From assembly GCF_022919575.1 (NCBI RefSeq), contig NZ_CP095071.1:4040001-4104000 (forward strand): a stretch of DNA of 64,000 nucleotides. The letters run 5' to 3'. A model generated the notes under the pieces. The model did no database searches. It worked only from the letters and a program-made list of their open reading frames with translations, and was not told the DNA's origin. Position numbers and translations under genes: made by a program. The stretch is from Gracilibacillus salinarum. Lineage in GTDB: Bacteria > Bacillota > Bacilli > Bacillales > Amphibacillaceae. Numbering within the stretch: position 1 is the stretch's first letter; each line of letters begins with the position of its first letter. Below are positions 63,723 to 64,000 of the stretch, piece by piece.

Positions 63723-64000
63723 ATGACAGACAGAAATCATATAACAGCAGCGTTACGTTCGGCATTTCCGCTTACCATTCCCATTATGGCAGGCTTTATT
63801 TTTTTAGGAATTGCCTATGGAATCTATATGAACTCATTAGGCTTTCATCCTATATATCCGATCTTAATGAGTTTAGTGATTTATTCAGGATCGATGGAAT
63901 TCTTGGCAGCTACATTATTATTAGCTACCTTTAATCCGCTATATGCGCTAGTTTTAACAATAATGGTTAATGCACGGCATATTTTTTATGGTATTTCGAT
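63723..64000 (+). CDS. azlC: AzlC family branched-chain amino acid exporter, 5' part (cut by window edge)
   Basis: The visible 92 residues (ALRSAFPLTIPIMAGFIFLG, YGIYMNSLGFHPIYPILMSL, VIYSGSMEFLAATLLL, MVNARHIFYG) match AzlC, the large subunit of an azaleucine/branched-chain amino acid exporter. It runs out of the window without a stop. AGGATG precedes the ATG at 63723. It is divergent from the MocR-type regulator and behind operator 2. Confidence 0.88.
   Translation, partial: MTDRNHITAALRSAFPLTIPIMAGFIFLGIAYGIYMNSLGFHPIYPILMSLVIYSGSMEFLAATLLLATFNPLYALVLTIMVNARHIFYGIS

Overview
The window reads as chromosome of a low-GC, endospore-forming member of the Bacillaceae, probably a halotolerant genus such as Gracilibacillus, Oceanobacillus or Virgibacillus (a tentative placement from gene content only). 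Supporting signs are AGGAGG-type ribosome binding sites, GTG/TTG starts, a GerA/GerB/GerC germinant-receptor operon, an xpaC-telA pair, a TreR/CcpA-controlled trehalose operon, a YesLMNOPQ-type glycan locus, C30 carotenoid genes of the staphyloxanthin type and a BCCT osmolyte transporter. No rRNA, tRNA, prophage, CRISPR array or intact insertion sequence was recognised.

Layout. 1-13.5 kb holds mixed single genes: a zinc alcohol dehydrogenase cut by the left edge, a CPBP protease, a sulfotransferase, a family-6-like DNA glycosylase, nitronate monooxygenase, two broken genes (macrolide phosphotransferase and alpha/beta hydrolase), small membrane proteins, a VOC protein, CvfB, and an AKR/Gfo-Idh-MocA pair divergent from an AraC regulator. 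14.3-18.7 kb is a phnDCEE-type ABC importer with four in-phase PhoP boxes, ending in an MptpB/LipA-like phosphatase. 18.9-21.8 kb holds a frameshifted hydrolase and xpaC-telA. 22-26 kb is treP-treA-treR with two TreR operators and a cre site. 26.3-44.2 kb is a glycan-utilisation locus: a sortase-anchored heparinase-like lyase, a YesL/YesM/YesN sensing set, a solute-binding protein and two permeases, a nucleoside-hydrolase-fold protein, a GH42-shaped protein without the usual catalytic glutamates, a GH43 xylosidase, a hydroxyacid dehydrogenase and a TIM-barrel isomerase. The inferred route is extracellular cleavage, import, cytosolic trimming and entry to metabolism under CcpA control. 44.2-47.4 kb has a decayed DUF3189 gene, an ASCH protein, a broken GNAT, an RDD protein and a TetR regulator. 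48-53.8 kb is crtN-crtM-crtP-crtQ-crtO preceded by SigA-like and SigB-like promoters and a 24-bp palindrome. 54-59.7 kb holds a DUF3231 protein and a gerA-gerB-gerC operon with a tiny fourth ORF. 60-64 kb holds a BCCT transporter, repeats, a frameshifted MocR-type regulator and the start of a divergent azlC with twin operators between them.

Two features run through the window. First, unrelated-looking intergenic tandem arrays at five loci (about 1.2, 9.3, 13.6, 18.7 and 61.8 kb) share a 51-52 bp period and a purine-rich core. A terminal-inverted-repeat element at 47.5 kb has decayed relatives beside two of these arrays. Second, six genes are disrupted, mostly by single-base indels in homopolymer runs; this may be real decay, slippage or sequencing error.
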